Shown: in pieces, positions 18,583-27,155 of the stretch
How the letters are laid out: every line of letters starts with the position of its first letter
Numbering within the stretch: the stretch's first letter is position 1
Origin: Alphaproteobacteria bacterium
Lineage (GTDB): Bacteria; Pseudomonadota; Alphaproteobacteria; Bin95
Direction of reading: 5' to 3'
Assembly: GCA_020638555.1 (NCBI GenBank)
Contig: JACKII010000004.1
Span: 62,001-126,000, forward strand
DNA: 64,000 nt
Notes under the pieces: generated by a model
Databases searched by the model: none
Told to the model about the DNA's origin: nothing
Seen by the model: only the letters and a program-made list of their open reading frames with translations
Translations under genes and position numbers: made by a program

Positions 18583-20136
18583 ATGAGCGAAGCCTTCGTC
18601 GTCCAGGACCAGTCCGCCGTCGCCGCCGTCATGAGCGACCCGGCGACCCATGGCGGCGTGAAGCCCCGGCGGATCGATACCCATGGCGCCATGGTCTTCA
18701 TTGCCGGCGACCGGGTTTACAAGATCAAGCGCGCGGTGCGCTTTCCCTTCATGGATTTCTCGACCCTGGAAAAGCGCCACGCGGCACTGACCGAGGAATT
18801 GCGCGTCAACCGCCGCACCGCGCCGGGCCTCTATCTGGGCGTGCTGCCGCTGGTCGAGACCGCCGCCGGGATCCGCCTGGGCCGGATCGGCGCGACGCCG
18901 GCGGGGGCTATCGACTACGCCCTGGTCATGCGCCGGTTCGAGGCGACGCTGGACGAACGCGCCGATGCGGGCGCCCTCAGCCGGGCCGACATCGTCTCTG
19001 TCGCCGAGACGGTCGAGGCGTTCCACCGCGATGCCGAACCCTTTTTCCGTGCCGACCCCGCAGGTCGCGTCGGCGACGCCATTGCCGGGGTGGTGCGGGA
19101 GATGCGCCGAAACCTGGACGTGCTGGACGCCGCCAGGGTGGAGACCTTCGCCGCACTAATGGCGAGCCGCCATGCCGCCGCCCGCCGCACCATCCTCGCC
19201 CGCGCCAAGGCCGGGCTGGAGCGGCACTGCCATGGCGACCTGCACCTGCGCAATATCTGCCTGTTCGACGGCAGGCCGACGCTGTTCGACGCCATCGAGT
19301 TCAACCCGGATTTCGCGCGCATCGACGTGCTCTACGACCTGGCCTTCCTGCTGATGGACCTGGAGGCGCGCGGCGAGCGGCCCCTCGCCAATTTGGCGCT
19401 CAACACCTATCTGGACCGGCGGGTCGCGGCCGGTTGGCCGGACGAATCCGGGCTGGTGCAACTGCCCCTGTTCCTGGCGCTCAGGGCCGGGATCAAGGCC
19501 GAGATCGGCGCCCACATGGCCAATGTGCAGGACGGCGACGAAGGGGCGGCGCAAATGCGCCATGCGGCCGTGTCCCATCTGGGGCAGGCCCTCGGCTATC
19601 TGCATCCGGTCGGGCCGCGGCTGGTGGCGGTCGGCGGACTGTCGGGCAGCGGCAAGTCGACCCTGGCGGGCGCGCTGGCGCCGGATTTCGGCCCTGCCCC
19701 CGGCGCCCGCTGGCTCCGCTCCGACGTGTTGCGCAAGGCCTGGGCCGGGCTAGGGCCGCTGGAGCGACTGCCGACAGAGGCATACACGCCGGAGGCATCC
19801 GCCGAAACCTATCGCCGCCTGATCGCGGCGGCGGAGGCCGCACTCGCGGCGGGCCACAGCGTCGTGCTGGACGCGGTGTTCGCCCGGCCGGGCGAGCGGT
19901 TCGCGGCCCGGGCGCTGGCGGCGCGGCTGGGCGTACCCTTCACCGGCCTCTGGCTGGACGCGCCGGAGGCCACACGGGTCGAGCGGGTCGAGACCCGCGC
20001 CGCCGATGCCTCCGACGCCGGCGGGCCGGTGGCCAAAGCCCAGTCGGCCTATGATCTTGGCGCGATAACGTGGCACCGTATCCCTGCCCACGACGGCCCG
20101 GCGGCGGTGTTGGAGCAGGCACGGCGCATCTGCTAG
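18583..20136 (+). CDS. two-domain protein: aminoglycoside phosphotransferase-like plus AAA/P-loop kinase
   Basis: A 517-residue protein. The N-terminal domain is protein-kinase-like, with VYKIKRAV (ATP-binding Lys), the catalytic loop HGDLHLRN and the metal motif DAIEFNPDF. The C-terminal domain is a P-loop kinase with Walker A GLSGSGKST (about residues 351-359). This fusion is widespread in proteobacteria and usually annotated only as a bifunctional APH/ATP-binding protein; its substrate is unknown and resistance should not be assumed. It starts 31 bp after the deacetylase, and a DksA-like gene follows after 9 bp. Confidence 0.85.
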   Translation: MSEAFVVQDQSAVAAVMSDPATHGGVKPRRIDTHGAMVFIAGDRVYKIKRAVRFPFMDFSTLEKRHAALTEELRVNRRTAPGLYLGVLPLVETAAGIRLGRIGATPAGAIDYALVMRRFEATLDERADAGALSRADIVSVAETVEAFHRDAEPFFRADPAGRVGDAIAGVVREMRRNLDVLDAARVETFAALMASRHAAARRTILARAKAGLERHCHGDLHLRNICLFDGRPTLFDAIEFNPDFARIDVLYDLAFLLMDLEARGERPLANLALNTYLDRRVAAGWPDESGLVQLPLFLALRAGIKAEIGAHMANVQDGDEGAAQMRHAAVSHLGQALGYLHPVGPRLVAVGGLSGSGKSTLAGALAPDFGPAPGARWLRSDVLRKAWAGLGPLERLPTEAYTPEASAETYRRLIAAAEAALAAGHSVVLDAVFARPGERFAARALAARLGVPFTGLWLDAPEATRVERVETRAADASDAGGPVAKAQSAYDLGAITWHRIPAHDGPAAVLEQARRIC

Positions 20137-20145
20137 GCTCTTCCC

Positions 20146-20487
20146 ATGATGGACGATGCCTTTTTCGCCGAAATGCGCGCCGCCCTGGAGGCGCGTCGGG
20201 CGGCCCTCACCGATCTCAGCCGGTCGACCGAGGCGGATCGCGCGCCGGTCGAACTGGACCAGACGCGCATGGGACGGCTCAGCCGCATGGATGCGTTGCA
20301 GGGCCAGGAAATGGCCAAGGCCCAGGACGCCCGCCGCGGCCAGGAATTGCAACGGATCACCGCCGCGCTCAAACGCTTCGATGACGACAGCTATGGCCTT
20401 TGCCTGCGCTGCGGCGACGAGATCGCCGAAGGGCGCCTGCGCGCCGACCCGGCCACACCGCTCTGCATCGCCTGCGCCGAGCGATAG
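20146..20487 (+). CDS. TraR/DksA-family zinc-finger protein
   Basis: A 113-residue small protein. The N-terminal helical hairpin is rich in Arg and Glu. The C-terminal four-cysteine zinc finger (CLRCGDEI then CIACA) defines the DksA/TraR family, which binds in the RNA polymerase secondary channel and modulates transcription with ppGpp. It is shorter than E. coli DksA (151 residues) and lacks the DxxDxA coiled-coil tip in recognisable form. Its effect on polymerase is therefore uncertain. It is closely spaced with the upstream kinase gene. Confidence 0.87.
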   Translation: MMDDAFFAEMRAALEARRAALTDLSRSTEADRAPVELDQTRMGRLSRMDALQGQEMAKAQDARRGQELQRITAALKRFDDDSYGLCLRCGDEIAEGRLRADPATPLCIACAER

Positions 20488-20505
20488 TCAGAGATCCGAC
20501 GACCG

Positions 20506-21048
20506 TCAGAGATCCTTCGGCCGGCGGAAGGCCACGAGCCTGGCGGCGCTGGCGGCTAGGTCCTGCCAGTCGCCCTTGAATTGCAGCACGGCCACGGCCG
20601 CGGTCGGAAACTTCCGGCCGACCGGCTCGGCCAGACCCGCCGCCAGTTGCTCCAGGCCGGGATTGTGGGCGATCAGCAGCAGGGTGGCCGTTTCCGCCGG
20701 TGTCGCGGCAACCAGCGCCCGCAGGCTCGCCGCATCGGCCAGATAGGCCCGCGCATCGAAACATACCGGCAGCGTCGCCGGCAGCAGGGGCGCCAAGGCC
20801 TCCCAGGTCTGGACCGTGCGGCGGGCGGGCGAGCAGAGCACCCGATCCGGCGGCCACTCCGCGGCGATCCACCGGGCCATCGCCGGCGCTGCCTGCCTGC
20901 CTCGCGCTGCCAGAGGTCGTTCGAAATCGGATAGAGCCGCGTCGTCCCAGTCGGACTTTGCATGACGCCAGAGCAGCAGGGTTCGGCGCCGCGGCTTCGG
21001 TCCCCGATGGGTTTGCGGTCGGTCCTGATCCAAGAAAGCCCGCTCCAT
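20506..21048 (-). CDS. SixA-like phosphohistidine phosphatase
   Basis: A 180-residue histidine-phosphatase superfamily protein. The phosphate-binding RHAKSDWD motif (catalytic His about residue 29) and the later LLIAHNPGLEQL (second His) match the SixA group, which removes phosphate from histidines of phosphorelay or PTS proteins. The first about 20 residues (MERAFLDQDRPQTHRGPKPR) are longer than usual, and I see no better start. It is convergent with the DksA-like gene; an 11-base stretch (GTCAGAGATCC) spanning its stop codon is duplicated next door. Confidence 0.82.
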   Translation of the reverse strand: MERAFLDQDRPQTHRGPKPRRRTLLLWRHAKSDWDDAALSDFERPLAARGRQAAPAMARWIAAEWPPDRVLCSPARRTVQTWEALAPLLPATLPVCFDARAYLADAASLRALVAATPAETATLLLIAHNPGLEQLAAGLAEPVGRKFPTAAVAVLQFKGDWQDLAASAARLVAFRRPKDL

Positions 21049-21170
21049 TTCCGGTCACCACGCGAGCCCGCATCATATAGCCGGAACATTGCCGTGTCGC
21101 TATGGTGCCTGCCCTACCCGCTCCCACGCGGGGCATTCGCCCCGGCGCCGTTGAAAGCTTCCTCTGCCGC

Positions 21171-22610
21171 ATGCTCGCTTTGCTCTCTCTCCTGCCGTGC
21201 GCGGTCGTGGTCGTCGCGGTGTTGCTGTTGCGAACCAGCGGCCTGGTCGCGGCCCTGCTGGCGCTGGCGGCGGCCCTGGCCCTCTGGGTCGCGGGCGTGT
21301 TCGCCCCCTGGAGCGCGCTGGCGCTGCCGCACGCGGTGGAGGACGGCCTGCTGCTCACCACGCTGGTCGGGTCGGTCATCGTGCCGGGCCTGCTGTTCGT
21401 GGAAATCTGCCGGCGGGCCGGCTCGCTCGACGCCGTTGGACGGGTGATCGAGGCCATGGAACTGGACGCGCCGCGGGCCGCCATCGTCATCGTCACCGGC
21501 GTCGGCATCATGCTCGAATCGCTGACGGGCTTCGGGGTCTCGTTGCTGGTGTCGGTACCCTTGCTGCTGGCGCGGTTCGAGCGCGGCCCGACCATCGCGC
21601 TGGGGCTGATCGGCATGAGCCTGATGCCCTGGGGCGCGCTCTCCGTCTCGGCATTGCTGGGAGCCAAGCTGGCGGGGTTGCCGGTGGAGGTGCTGGCCGA
21701 GCGCGCCCTCACCACCAGCGGCCCGATTGCCGCCGTCCTGCCGCTGGCCTGCCTGCTGTTCACGCCGCGGCCCGACGCTCGCGCGGTCGGCTTCGCGATG
21801 GCCGCCGGGTTGGCGCTGGTCGCCGGCCTCGCGGCCACCAGCTATGCCATTGGCGTCGAAGTTGCGGGTGTCGGTGGCGGGCTGGCCGTGCTGGCGCTGG
21901 CAGGGCTGATTGCGCCGGACCGACGCCGCGTCGCTCGCGCGGTTGCCGCCCCATCGCTCGCGCTGCTGGGCATTTTGATCGCCGGCGTCGTGGCGCAGAA
22001 ACTGCTGGTGCCGGTGCTGGCGGCGGCCGGGTTCGCCCCGGTGGCCGGCACCGGACGGGTCGGCTATGCGGTGCTGACCTCCCCCGGCATCGCCCTGGTC
22101 GCGGCGGCCTGTATCGGGCTCGTCGTCTGGCACCGCCGCATTCGCCGGCCGGATGCGCCCCTGGTTCGCCTCGTCGCCACCCGGACATGGCGGGCCCTGC
22201 TCACCATCGCGATTTTCCTGTCCATGGCGCGCCTGCTGGTCGAGACCGGCGGCATCGGCGCCCTCTCGGCGCTGCTGGCGCAGGCGGGCGAGCACACCGC
22301 CGTGGCCCTGGTCGCCGCTCTCGGCGGTGTCGGCGCCTATGTGACGGGAAGCGCGATCCCGTCCGCCGCCCTGTTCATGCCCAGCGCGGCGGCGACCGGG
22401 CAGAGCTTCGGCCTGGTGTCGCTGTTCGCGGCGTTGCAGCACAGCGCCGCCGGCCACATCGCCATGGCCTCCCTGCCCATTGCCGCCATTCTGGTCGCCG
22501 CGCTGCCGAACCGCTCCGCCGCCGACGAGCGCGAGGCGCTGCGACGCGGCCTGCAACTGGCGGCGGTCTGGCTGGCAATGGTCATTGCCAGTGGTTGGAT
22601 CCAGCTTTGA
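21171..22610 (+). CDS. L-lactate permease (LctP)-family transporter
   Basis: A 479-residue polytopic membrane protein with about 12 hydrophobic helices. The segment GIMLESLTGFGVSLLVSVPLL carries the family signature E-x-LTGFG. A second half repeats the pattern (GGIGALSALLAQAGEH, then VTGSAIPSAALFMPSA). Family members import lactate or glycolate by proton symport; the actual substrate is unknown. I chose ATG 21171, since it starts directly with the first helix. An in-frame start at 21102 would add 23 non-hydrophobic residues. Confidence 0.82.
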   Translation: MLALLSLLPCAVVVVAVLLLRTSGLVAALLALAAALALWVAGVFAPWSALALPHAVEDGLLLTTLVGSVIVPGLLFVEICRRAGSLDAVGRVIEAMELDAPRAAIVIVTGVGIMLESLTGFGVSLLVSVPLLLARFERGPTIALGLIGMSLMPWGALSVSALLGAKLAGLPVEVLAERALTTSGPIAAVLPLACLLFTPRPDARAVGFAMAAGLALVAGLAATSYAIGVEVAGVGGGLAVLALAGLIAPDRRRVARAVAAPSLALLGILIAGVVAQKLLVPVLAAAGFAPVAGTGRVGYAVLTSPGIALVAAACIGLVVWHRRIRRPDAPLVRLVATRTWRALLTIAIFLSMARLLVETGGIGALSALLAQAGEHTAVALVAALGGVGAYVTGSAIPSAALFMPSAAATGQSFGLVSLFAALQHSAAGHIAMASLPIAAILVAALPNRSAADEREALRRGLQLAAVWLAMVIASGWIQL

Positions 22611-22665
22611 CCGGGCCGGCGCATCCCCCCGGCTAGAGCGGAGTCTTTTCCCGCTGGCTCACCAG

Positions 22666-22701
22666 CCCATCTCCCCTGTCCCCGCTTCCGTGGGAGATGG
22701 G
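22666..22701. terminator. hairpin between convergent genes
   Basis: A 10-bp perfect stem (cccatctccc with gggagatggg) with a 16-base loop lies between the convergent permease and potassium-channel genes. There is no U-tract. It is adjacent to a ctagagcgg-type repeat also seen near 35417. Confidence 0.45.
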
Positions 22702-22735
22702 GCGGGAGAGTGGGGTTACCAGTACCGAAATCACA

Positions 22736-23158
22736 CTAGGATTGGGGCTCGTCACTGCTGTATTCGAGTTGCACGACGGCAATCACCATCGCCGTGGTCC
22801 AGCCGACGATGATCGTCCCATTCAGTGCCGCGACCGCCCCCAACAGACGCCAGTCCGGCGTCAGCACGACGTCGCCATAGCCGAGCGTCGCATAGGTGAC
22901 GATCGTGAAATAGAGGGCGGTTTCCAGATCGTTCAGGGCGCCCAGATACAGCAACAACCACGCCCAGCCCCAACATTGGATGCAAATCGACACGAAGAAC
23001 CACAGAATAACGGCCGTGACGGCCAACGACCGTGTCGGTCGCCAACCGGCGCGCTGGGTTGACGCCTTCGCCCAGTTGAGCGCAAACGTCATAAAGATCG
23101 CCTGGATGCCGACGGTCGCCGCCATCGCCGCCGCCCCGATCAGCAACTGCTTCAGCAC
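22736..23158 (-). CDS. two-helix potassium channel family protein
   Basis: A 140-residue ion-channel protein. Hydrophobic helices flank a pore loop with the selectivity filter TLGYGD (TVGYGD in classic K+ channels), preceded by LYFTIVTYA. There is no RCK regulatory domain. I start it at GTG 23158 because a GGGGA site sits 5 bases upstream; a TTG 12 bases earlier lacks such a site. It would sit in the inner membrane as a tetramer. Cation selectivity is inferred from the filter only. Confidence 0.85.
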   Translation of the reverse strand: MLKQLLIGAAAMAATVGIQAIFMTFALNWAKASTQRAGWRPTRSLAVTAVILWFFVSICIQCWGWAWLLLYLGALNDLETALYFTIVTYATLGYGDVVLTPDWRLLGAVAALNGTIIVGWTTAMVIAVVQLEYSSDEPQS

Positions 23159-23200
23159 GATTTTCCCCAAAGGTTTCGGCGGTATGACGGCCCCACCGCG

Positions 23201-23944
23201 TCAGACGTGCTGGCCGCCGTTGATGTGCACCTCCGCCCCATTCACATAGGAGGCCGGTGCCGTGCATAGGAAATAGATCGTCGCCGCCACTTCCTCCGGC
23301 TTGCCGAGACGTTTCAGCGGAATTTCCTTTTCCACGATCTCCTCGGTGCCCGGCGACAGGATGGACGTGTCGATCTCGCCGGGCGCAATCGCGTTGACGC
23401 GCACGCCGAGCGGCCCGAACTCCCACGCCATCTCGCGGGTGAGTGCGGCCAGGGCCGCCTTCGACGTCGCATAAGCCGCGCCCGCGAACGGATGCACGCG
23501 CATGCCCGCGATGGAGGTGACGTTGATGACCGCGCCCCTGGCCTTGGCCAGCTCGCCGATCAGACCCCGCACCAGCAGCGCCGTGGAGAAGAAGTTCACG
23601 TTGAACACCTGCTCCCAGACCGCCCGGTCGGTCGCCATGATGCCCATGCGGGCACCGCCCTCGGCCTTGGGAGAGATCGCGGCGTTGTTGACCATGGCAT
23701 CCAGCATGCCGTCGCCCAGACGGTTGCGAATGTCGGCAATCGCGCCGGGCAGATTTTCGAGGTTGGACAGGTCGAGCTGGATATGATTGTCCGCTCCGCC
23801 CTCCCACGGGCAATCCTCGCTGAAGGCCATGCGGGAGACGGTCAGCACGCGCCAGCCGGCGGCGCTGAAGCGCTTCACGGTGGCGTGCCCGATGCCGCGG
23901 CTGGCACCGGTCAAAAGCAGGGTTCGTTGACGATTTTCGGGCAT
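23201..23944 (-). CDS. SDR family NAD(P)-dependent oxidoreductase
   Basis: A 247-residue classical short-chain dehydrogenase. It has the cofactor motif TGASRGIG (residues 12-19), the NNAA segment, the catalytic YATSK pair, and PGEIDTSI after the active site. The length is typical. Substrate is unknown. It lies upstream of the potassium-channel gene on the same strand (about 42 bp) but shares no obvious function with it. Confidence 0.9.
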   Translation of the reverse strand: MPENRQRTLLLTGASRGIGHATVKRFSAAGWRVLTVSRMAFSEDCPWEGGADNHIQLDLSNLENLPGAIADIRNRLGDGMLDAMVNNAAISPKAEGGARMGIMATDRAVWEQVFNVNFFSTALLVRGLIGELAKARGAVINVTSIAGMRVHPFAGAAYATSKAALAALTREMAWEFGPLGVRVNAIAPGEIDTSILSPGTEEIVEKEIPLKRLGKPEEVAATIYFLCTAPASYVNGAEVHINGGQHV

Positions 23945-24050
23945 GTCGGAGCCGGCCTTTTGGAGGGATGGCGTTCACCATAGCAGAAAACGCCACCCGC
24001 ACCGCACTTATCGCGCGAAAAAGACCGGCCCGACCGGCCCGGTTGCCGGA

Positions 24051-24833
24051 TCAGGCGAAGGTGGCCGTCACCTTGCCGAGCGGGCCGAAGTCCGCCTCCG
24101 CCACGCAGGGCGTCGGACACGGAATGACGCCGGTGGCCGAGCCCGTGGTCACGAACTGCCCTTTCTCCAGGGTCACACCCCTGGCGGAGAGGAAGTTCGC
24201 AAACCAGGTCAGCGCCTCCAGCGGGTGCCCCATCATGGCAGAGCCCTTGCCCCGGCCCTTTTCCTCGCCGGAGAAGGTCAGCACCACCTCGGTCTCGGCG
24301 CAGTCCTTCCCCTTCCAGTCGGGGAATTCGTGGCCGATCACGAAGCGGCCGGTGCCGCCATGATCGGAGACCGAGCCCAGCGCGCCCAGGCTGTGGCCGT
24401 CCGCCAGACGCCGCTCCGGGATCTCGAAGCCGACGATCAGCGCGCCGACCGCGGCCTCCACTTCGGCCCGGGAATACGGCTCCTTGCGAGGCGGCAGGTC
24501 GGCGGCCATGCGGAAGGCGTATTCGCTTTCCACGATCGGCCCCAGCATGTCGGCGTGTTTGTAGGTCACGCCGTTCTGGTCGACCATGTCGGCGGTGATG
24601 AAACCGACGAAGGGGGCGGAAAGCCCCATCGCCTGTTGCGCCGCCGCCGCGGTCGCGCCGATCTTCCAGCCGACCACGGGCTTGTCGTTGACCGCAAAGA
24701 TGGCCGACCAGATCGCGGCCGCTTCCGCCTCGGTCTTGGGTTTGAGGGCGTCCGGAAGGTCGGCCTCGCGCCGGCGGGCGGCGTTGGCGTTCATCAGGAA
24801 CTGGGCGGCGTCGCGGATCTGGTTTGGCGTCAT
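24051..24833 (-). CDS. 2-keto-4-pentenoate hydratase-like protein (MhpD/FAH family)
   Basis: A 260-residue member of the fumarylacetoacetate-hydrolase/hydratase fold. Members add water to 2-hydroxypenta-2,4-dienoate or decarboxylate oxaloacetate-like acids in meta-cleavage pathways. It shows GWKIGAT near residue 55, the metal-ligand segment VESEYAFRM, and GALIVGFEIPERR. Its ATG shares one base with the stop of the upstream EF-G-like gene (TGATG), so the two are translationally coupled, an unexpected pairing. No ring-cleavage dioxygenase lies nearby. Confidence 0.85.
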   Translation of the reverse strand: MTPNQIRDAAQFLMNANAARRREADLPDALKPKTEAEAAAIWSAIFAVNDKPVVGWKIGATAAAAQQAMGLSAPFVGFITADMVDQNGVTYKHADMLGPIVESEYAFRMAADLPPRKEPYSRAEVEAAVGALIVGFEIPERRLADGHSLGALGSVSDHGGTGRFVIGHEFPDWKGKDCAETEVVLTFSGEEKGRGKGSAMMGHPLEALTWFANFLSARGVTLEKGQFVTTGSATGVIPCPTPCVAEADFGPLGKVTATFA

Positions 24834-26881
24834 CAGGCGTTCTCCTGCCGGGCTTTTACGATGTCATCTGCCAGCCGGCCGGAGAGTTCCTGCAAATGGT
24901 GGAAGCGCCATTCGAAACTGCCGACGCCCATGGTGAGCGAACGCAGTTCGACGATCATGTCGCGGATTTCCGCCTGGGGCATGTGCGCTTCGACCTGATC
25001 CCAGCCGGACCAGCCTTCGCGGGCATCATACCCCAAAATCTGCCCGCGTCTGCCCGACAAGAGGCGTTGAACCGCCGCAGTCGCGCTGTCGGGCGTGTAG
25101 ACCGTCACATGCGCAATCGGCTCCAGCAGCACCGGCTTGCAGTTGGCCAGGGCCTCCTGCACCGCCATGCGGCCGGCGGTCTTGAACGCCTGCTCGGAAC
25201 TGTCGACCGAATGGTGCTTGCCGTCGGTGAGCGTGACCTTCAGGTCGACCACCGGGAAGCCGAGCGGGCCACGCTGGATCGCCTCGCGCATGCCGCTTTC
25301 CACCGCCGGGATGTACTGGCGCGGCACCGCGCCGCCGACCACGGACTCCTCGAACACTTCCCCATCGCCGCGCCCCAGCGGCTCGACCGTGATCTGCACG
25401 TCGCCGAACTGGCCGTGGCCGCCGGACTGGCGCTTGAAGCGGGCATGATGGCTGGTTCCGCCCTGGATGGTCTCGCGGTAGGGCGTGGCGACCGGGTCGG
25501 TCTGAACCGCAACACCGAAGCGGTTCTTCAGCCGGTCGAGCGCGATGGCCACGTGCTGCTCGCCCTGGCCGCGCAGTACGAGCTGGTGCAGTTCCGGGTC
25601 CTGATCCACCTGCAACGAGGGGTCGTCGTCGCGCAGCTTCTGCAAGGCCCCGGAGAGCTTGACCTCGTCCTGGCGGTTTTCGGCATGGACGGACACGGAA
25701 TAGGTGGAGGGCGGCGGCTCCGGCCAGTCGTCGATCCTGCTCCGGCCGCCATCGGCCAGCAGCAACTCGCCGGCGGCCAGGCTCTCGACCCGGCCGATGG
25801 CGACAACCTGGCCGGTCTCGGCCACGGCGCGCTTGGCCGTCTTCTCCCCCTGCACGGATAGCAGCGTGCCCAGCTTCTCGCCGCCGAGGCTGTCGCCCTC
25901 CTTGACCGTGCCGGTGAGCACGCGGCCGAGCGAAAGCTTGCCCGCATGGCCCGCGTGCAAGGTCTTGAACACCTGCACCGCCGCGGGTCCGGACGGATCG
26001 CAGCCGAACCGCTCCGCGGTCAGGGCGGGGCTGGGCGTGTCGTGGCGCAGCGCCTTCAGCAGCCGACGCACGCCATGATCCCGCTCGCCGGCGCCGATCA
26101 GTACCGGGACGACCAGATCCTGGCCTACATCGGTCTGGAGATAGCCGTAAATGTCCTCCTTGGCCGGAACCCGGTCTTCCAGGAGTTGTTCCAGCAGGGC
26201 GTCGTCATAGTCCGCCAGAGCCTCCAGCATTTCCTGGCGCGACTCCTCCTTGCGGTCGAGGAATTCGTCCGGAATGGTGATCAGTTCCGAGGGCTCGCCC
26301 TCCTGGTAGCGATAGGCCCGCTCGCTGATCAGGTCGACATAGCCGGTGACGTGTTCGCCGTCGCGGATCGGCACCTGGCGCAGCACCAGCGGACGCGCGG
26401 ACACGGCCTGGTAGGCCTCCATCACGTCGCGCACGCGCATTTGCGTCGTGTCCATCTTGTTGATGAACAGCATGTGCGGGATGGAGTGTTCGTCGAGAAA
26501 ATGCAGCAGCGGCGCGATGGTGAGCGCCCGCTCGGGCTGGGGCTCGCAGACGACGACGGCGATATCGGCGGCCATGCAGGCGGCCTTGGCCTCCTGTGCC
26601 AGTTCGATGGAACCGGGGCAATCCAGCACGGTCCAGCGGTCGCCCAGATAGTCGAATTCGGCAACGTTGACCTCGGTGCTCATGGAGCGAGCGCGGGCTT
26701 CCGCGCTGGCATCGCCGACCGTGTTCCCCTCTTTCACGGAGCCCTTGCGGCCCACCGCGCCGGCGATGTGCAGCATGCTCTCCATCAGGGACGTCTTGCC
26801 GGAGAGATAGGGGCCGACAAGCACGGCGCAGCGTGGCGGTCTGATGCCGTTGTCGGCTCCGGTGGCAATGGTGTCTGGCAT
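24833..26881 (-). CDS. EF-G-like translational GTPase, non-canonical
   Basis: A 682-residue protein with the domain order of elongation factor G: GTPase, then domains II-V (domain IV with GQFGDVQITVEP; C-terminal LSGRRGQILGYDAREGW). The P loop GPYLSGKTS and NKMD are present. Switch I lacks the usual RGITI (RSMSTEV instead), and the DTPGH motif is DCPGS, so the catalytic His is replaced by Ser. It is therefore not the main EF-G but a FusA2-type paralogue with altered GTP hydrolysis (inference). It is coupled by TGATG to the hydratase gene. Confidence 0.85.
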   Translation of the reverse strand: MPDTIATGADNGIRPPRCAVLVGPYLSGKTSLMESMLHIAGAVGRKGSVKEGNTVGDASAEARARSMSTEVNVAEFDYLGDRWTVLDCPGSIELAQEAKAACMAADIAVVVCEPQPERALTIAPLLHFLDEHSIPHMLFINKMDTTQMRVRDVMEAYQAVSARPLVLRQVPIRDGEHVTGYVDLISERAYRYQEGEPSELITIPDEFLDRKEESRQEMLEALADYDDALLEQLLEDRVPAKEDIYGYLQTDVGQDLVVPVLIGAGERDHGVRRLLKALRHDTPSPALTAERFGCDPSGPAAVQVFKTLHAGHAGKLSLGRVLTGTVKEGDSLGGEKLGTLLSVQGEKTAKRAVAETGQVVAIGRVESLAAGELLLADGGRSRIDDWPEPPPSTYSVSVHAENRQDEVKLSGALQKLRDDDPSLQVDQDPELHQLVLRGQGEQHVAIALDRLKNRFGVAVQTDPVATPYRETIQGGTSHHARFKRQSGGHGQFGDVQITVEPLGRGDGEVFEESVVGGAVPRQYIPAVESGMREAIQRGPLGFPVVDLKVTLTDGKHHSVDSSEQAFKTAGRMAVQEALANCKPVLLEPIAHVTVYTPDSATAAVQRLLSGRRGQILGYDAREGWSGWDQVEAHMPQAEIRDMIVELRSLTMGVGSFEWRFHHLQELSGRLADDIVKARQENA

Positions 26882-27044
26882 AGGCGCGAACTCCCGGTTC
26901 CGGTGTTACCGGCGCGTTTCCAAGCCTGACCATCGAGGCGCTGGACCGCGCCGTTGCTCCATGCTGCGACAGGCCGGCGCGGGTGTGCAACGAAAAAGTC
27001 ATGCACCCGCCGGAGCCGGCGCGGATACGACGCCCGCATTCCCG

Positions 27045-27079
27045 TGCCATAGGCATCGGCAATCCCCTTGCCATAGGCA
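27045..27079. repeat. 11-bp direct repeat in divergent promoter region
   Basis: TGCCATAGGCA occurs at 27045-27055 and again at 27069-27079, a 24-base (about two helical turns) period, in the 274-bp spacer between the divergent EF-G-like and CoA-transferase genes. It could be a tandem regulator site. No regulator gene is adjacent. Confidence 0.4.
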
Positions 27080-27155
27080 ATTGCCAGTCCGGGACGCGCG
27101 CAATACGCTCGCGGTCTGCCGAAACGCTCCACGCGACACCGAGGAAACCGCCGCC

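Noticed and set aside
18583..20136. Aminoglycoside resistance gene
   Set aside because: The APH-like fold is shared with many kinases; the fusion to a P-loop kinase is a widespread housekeeping family with no evidence for drug resistance.
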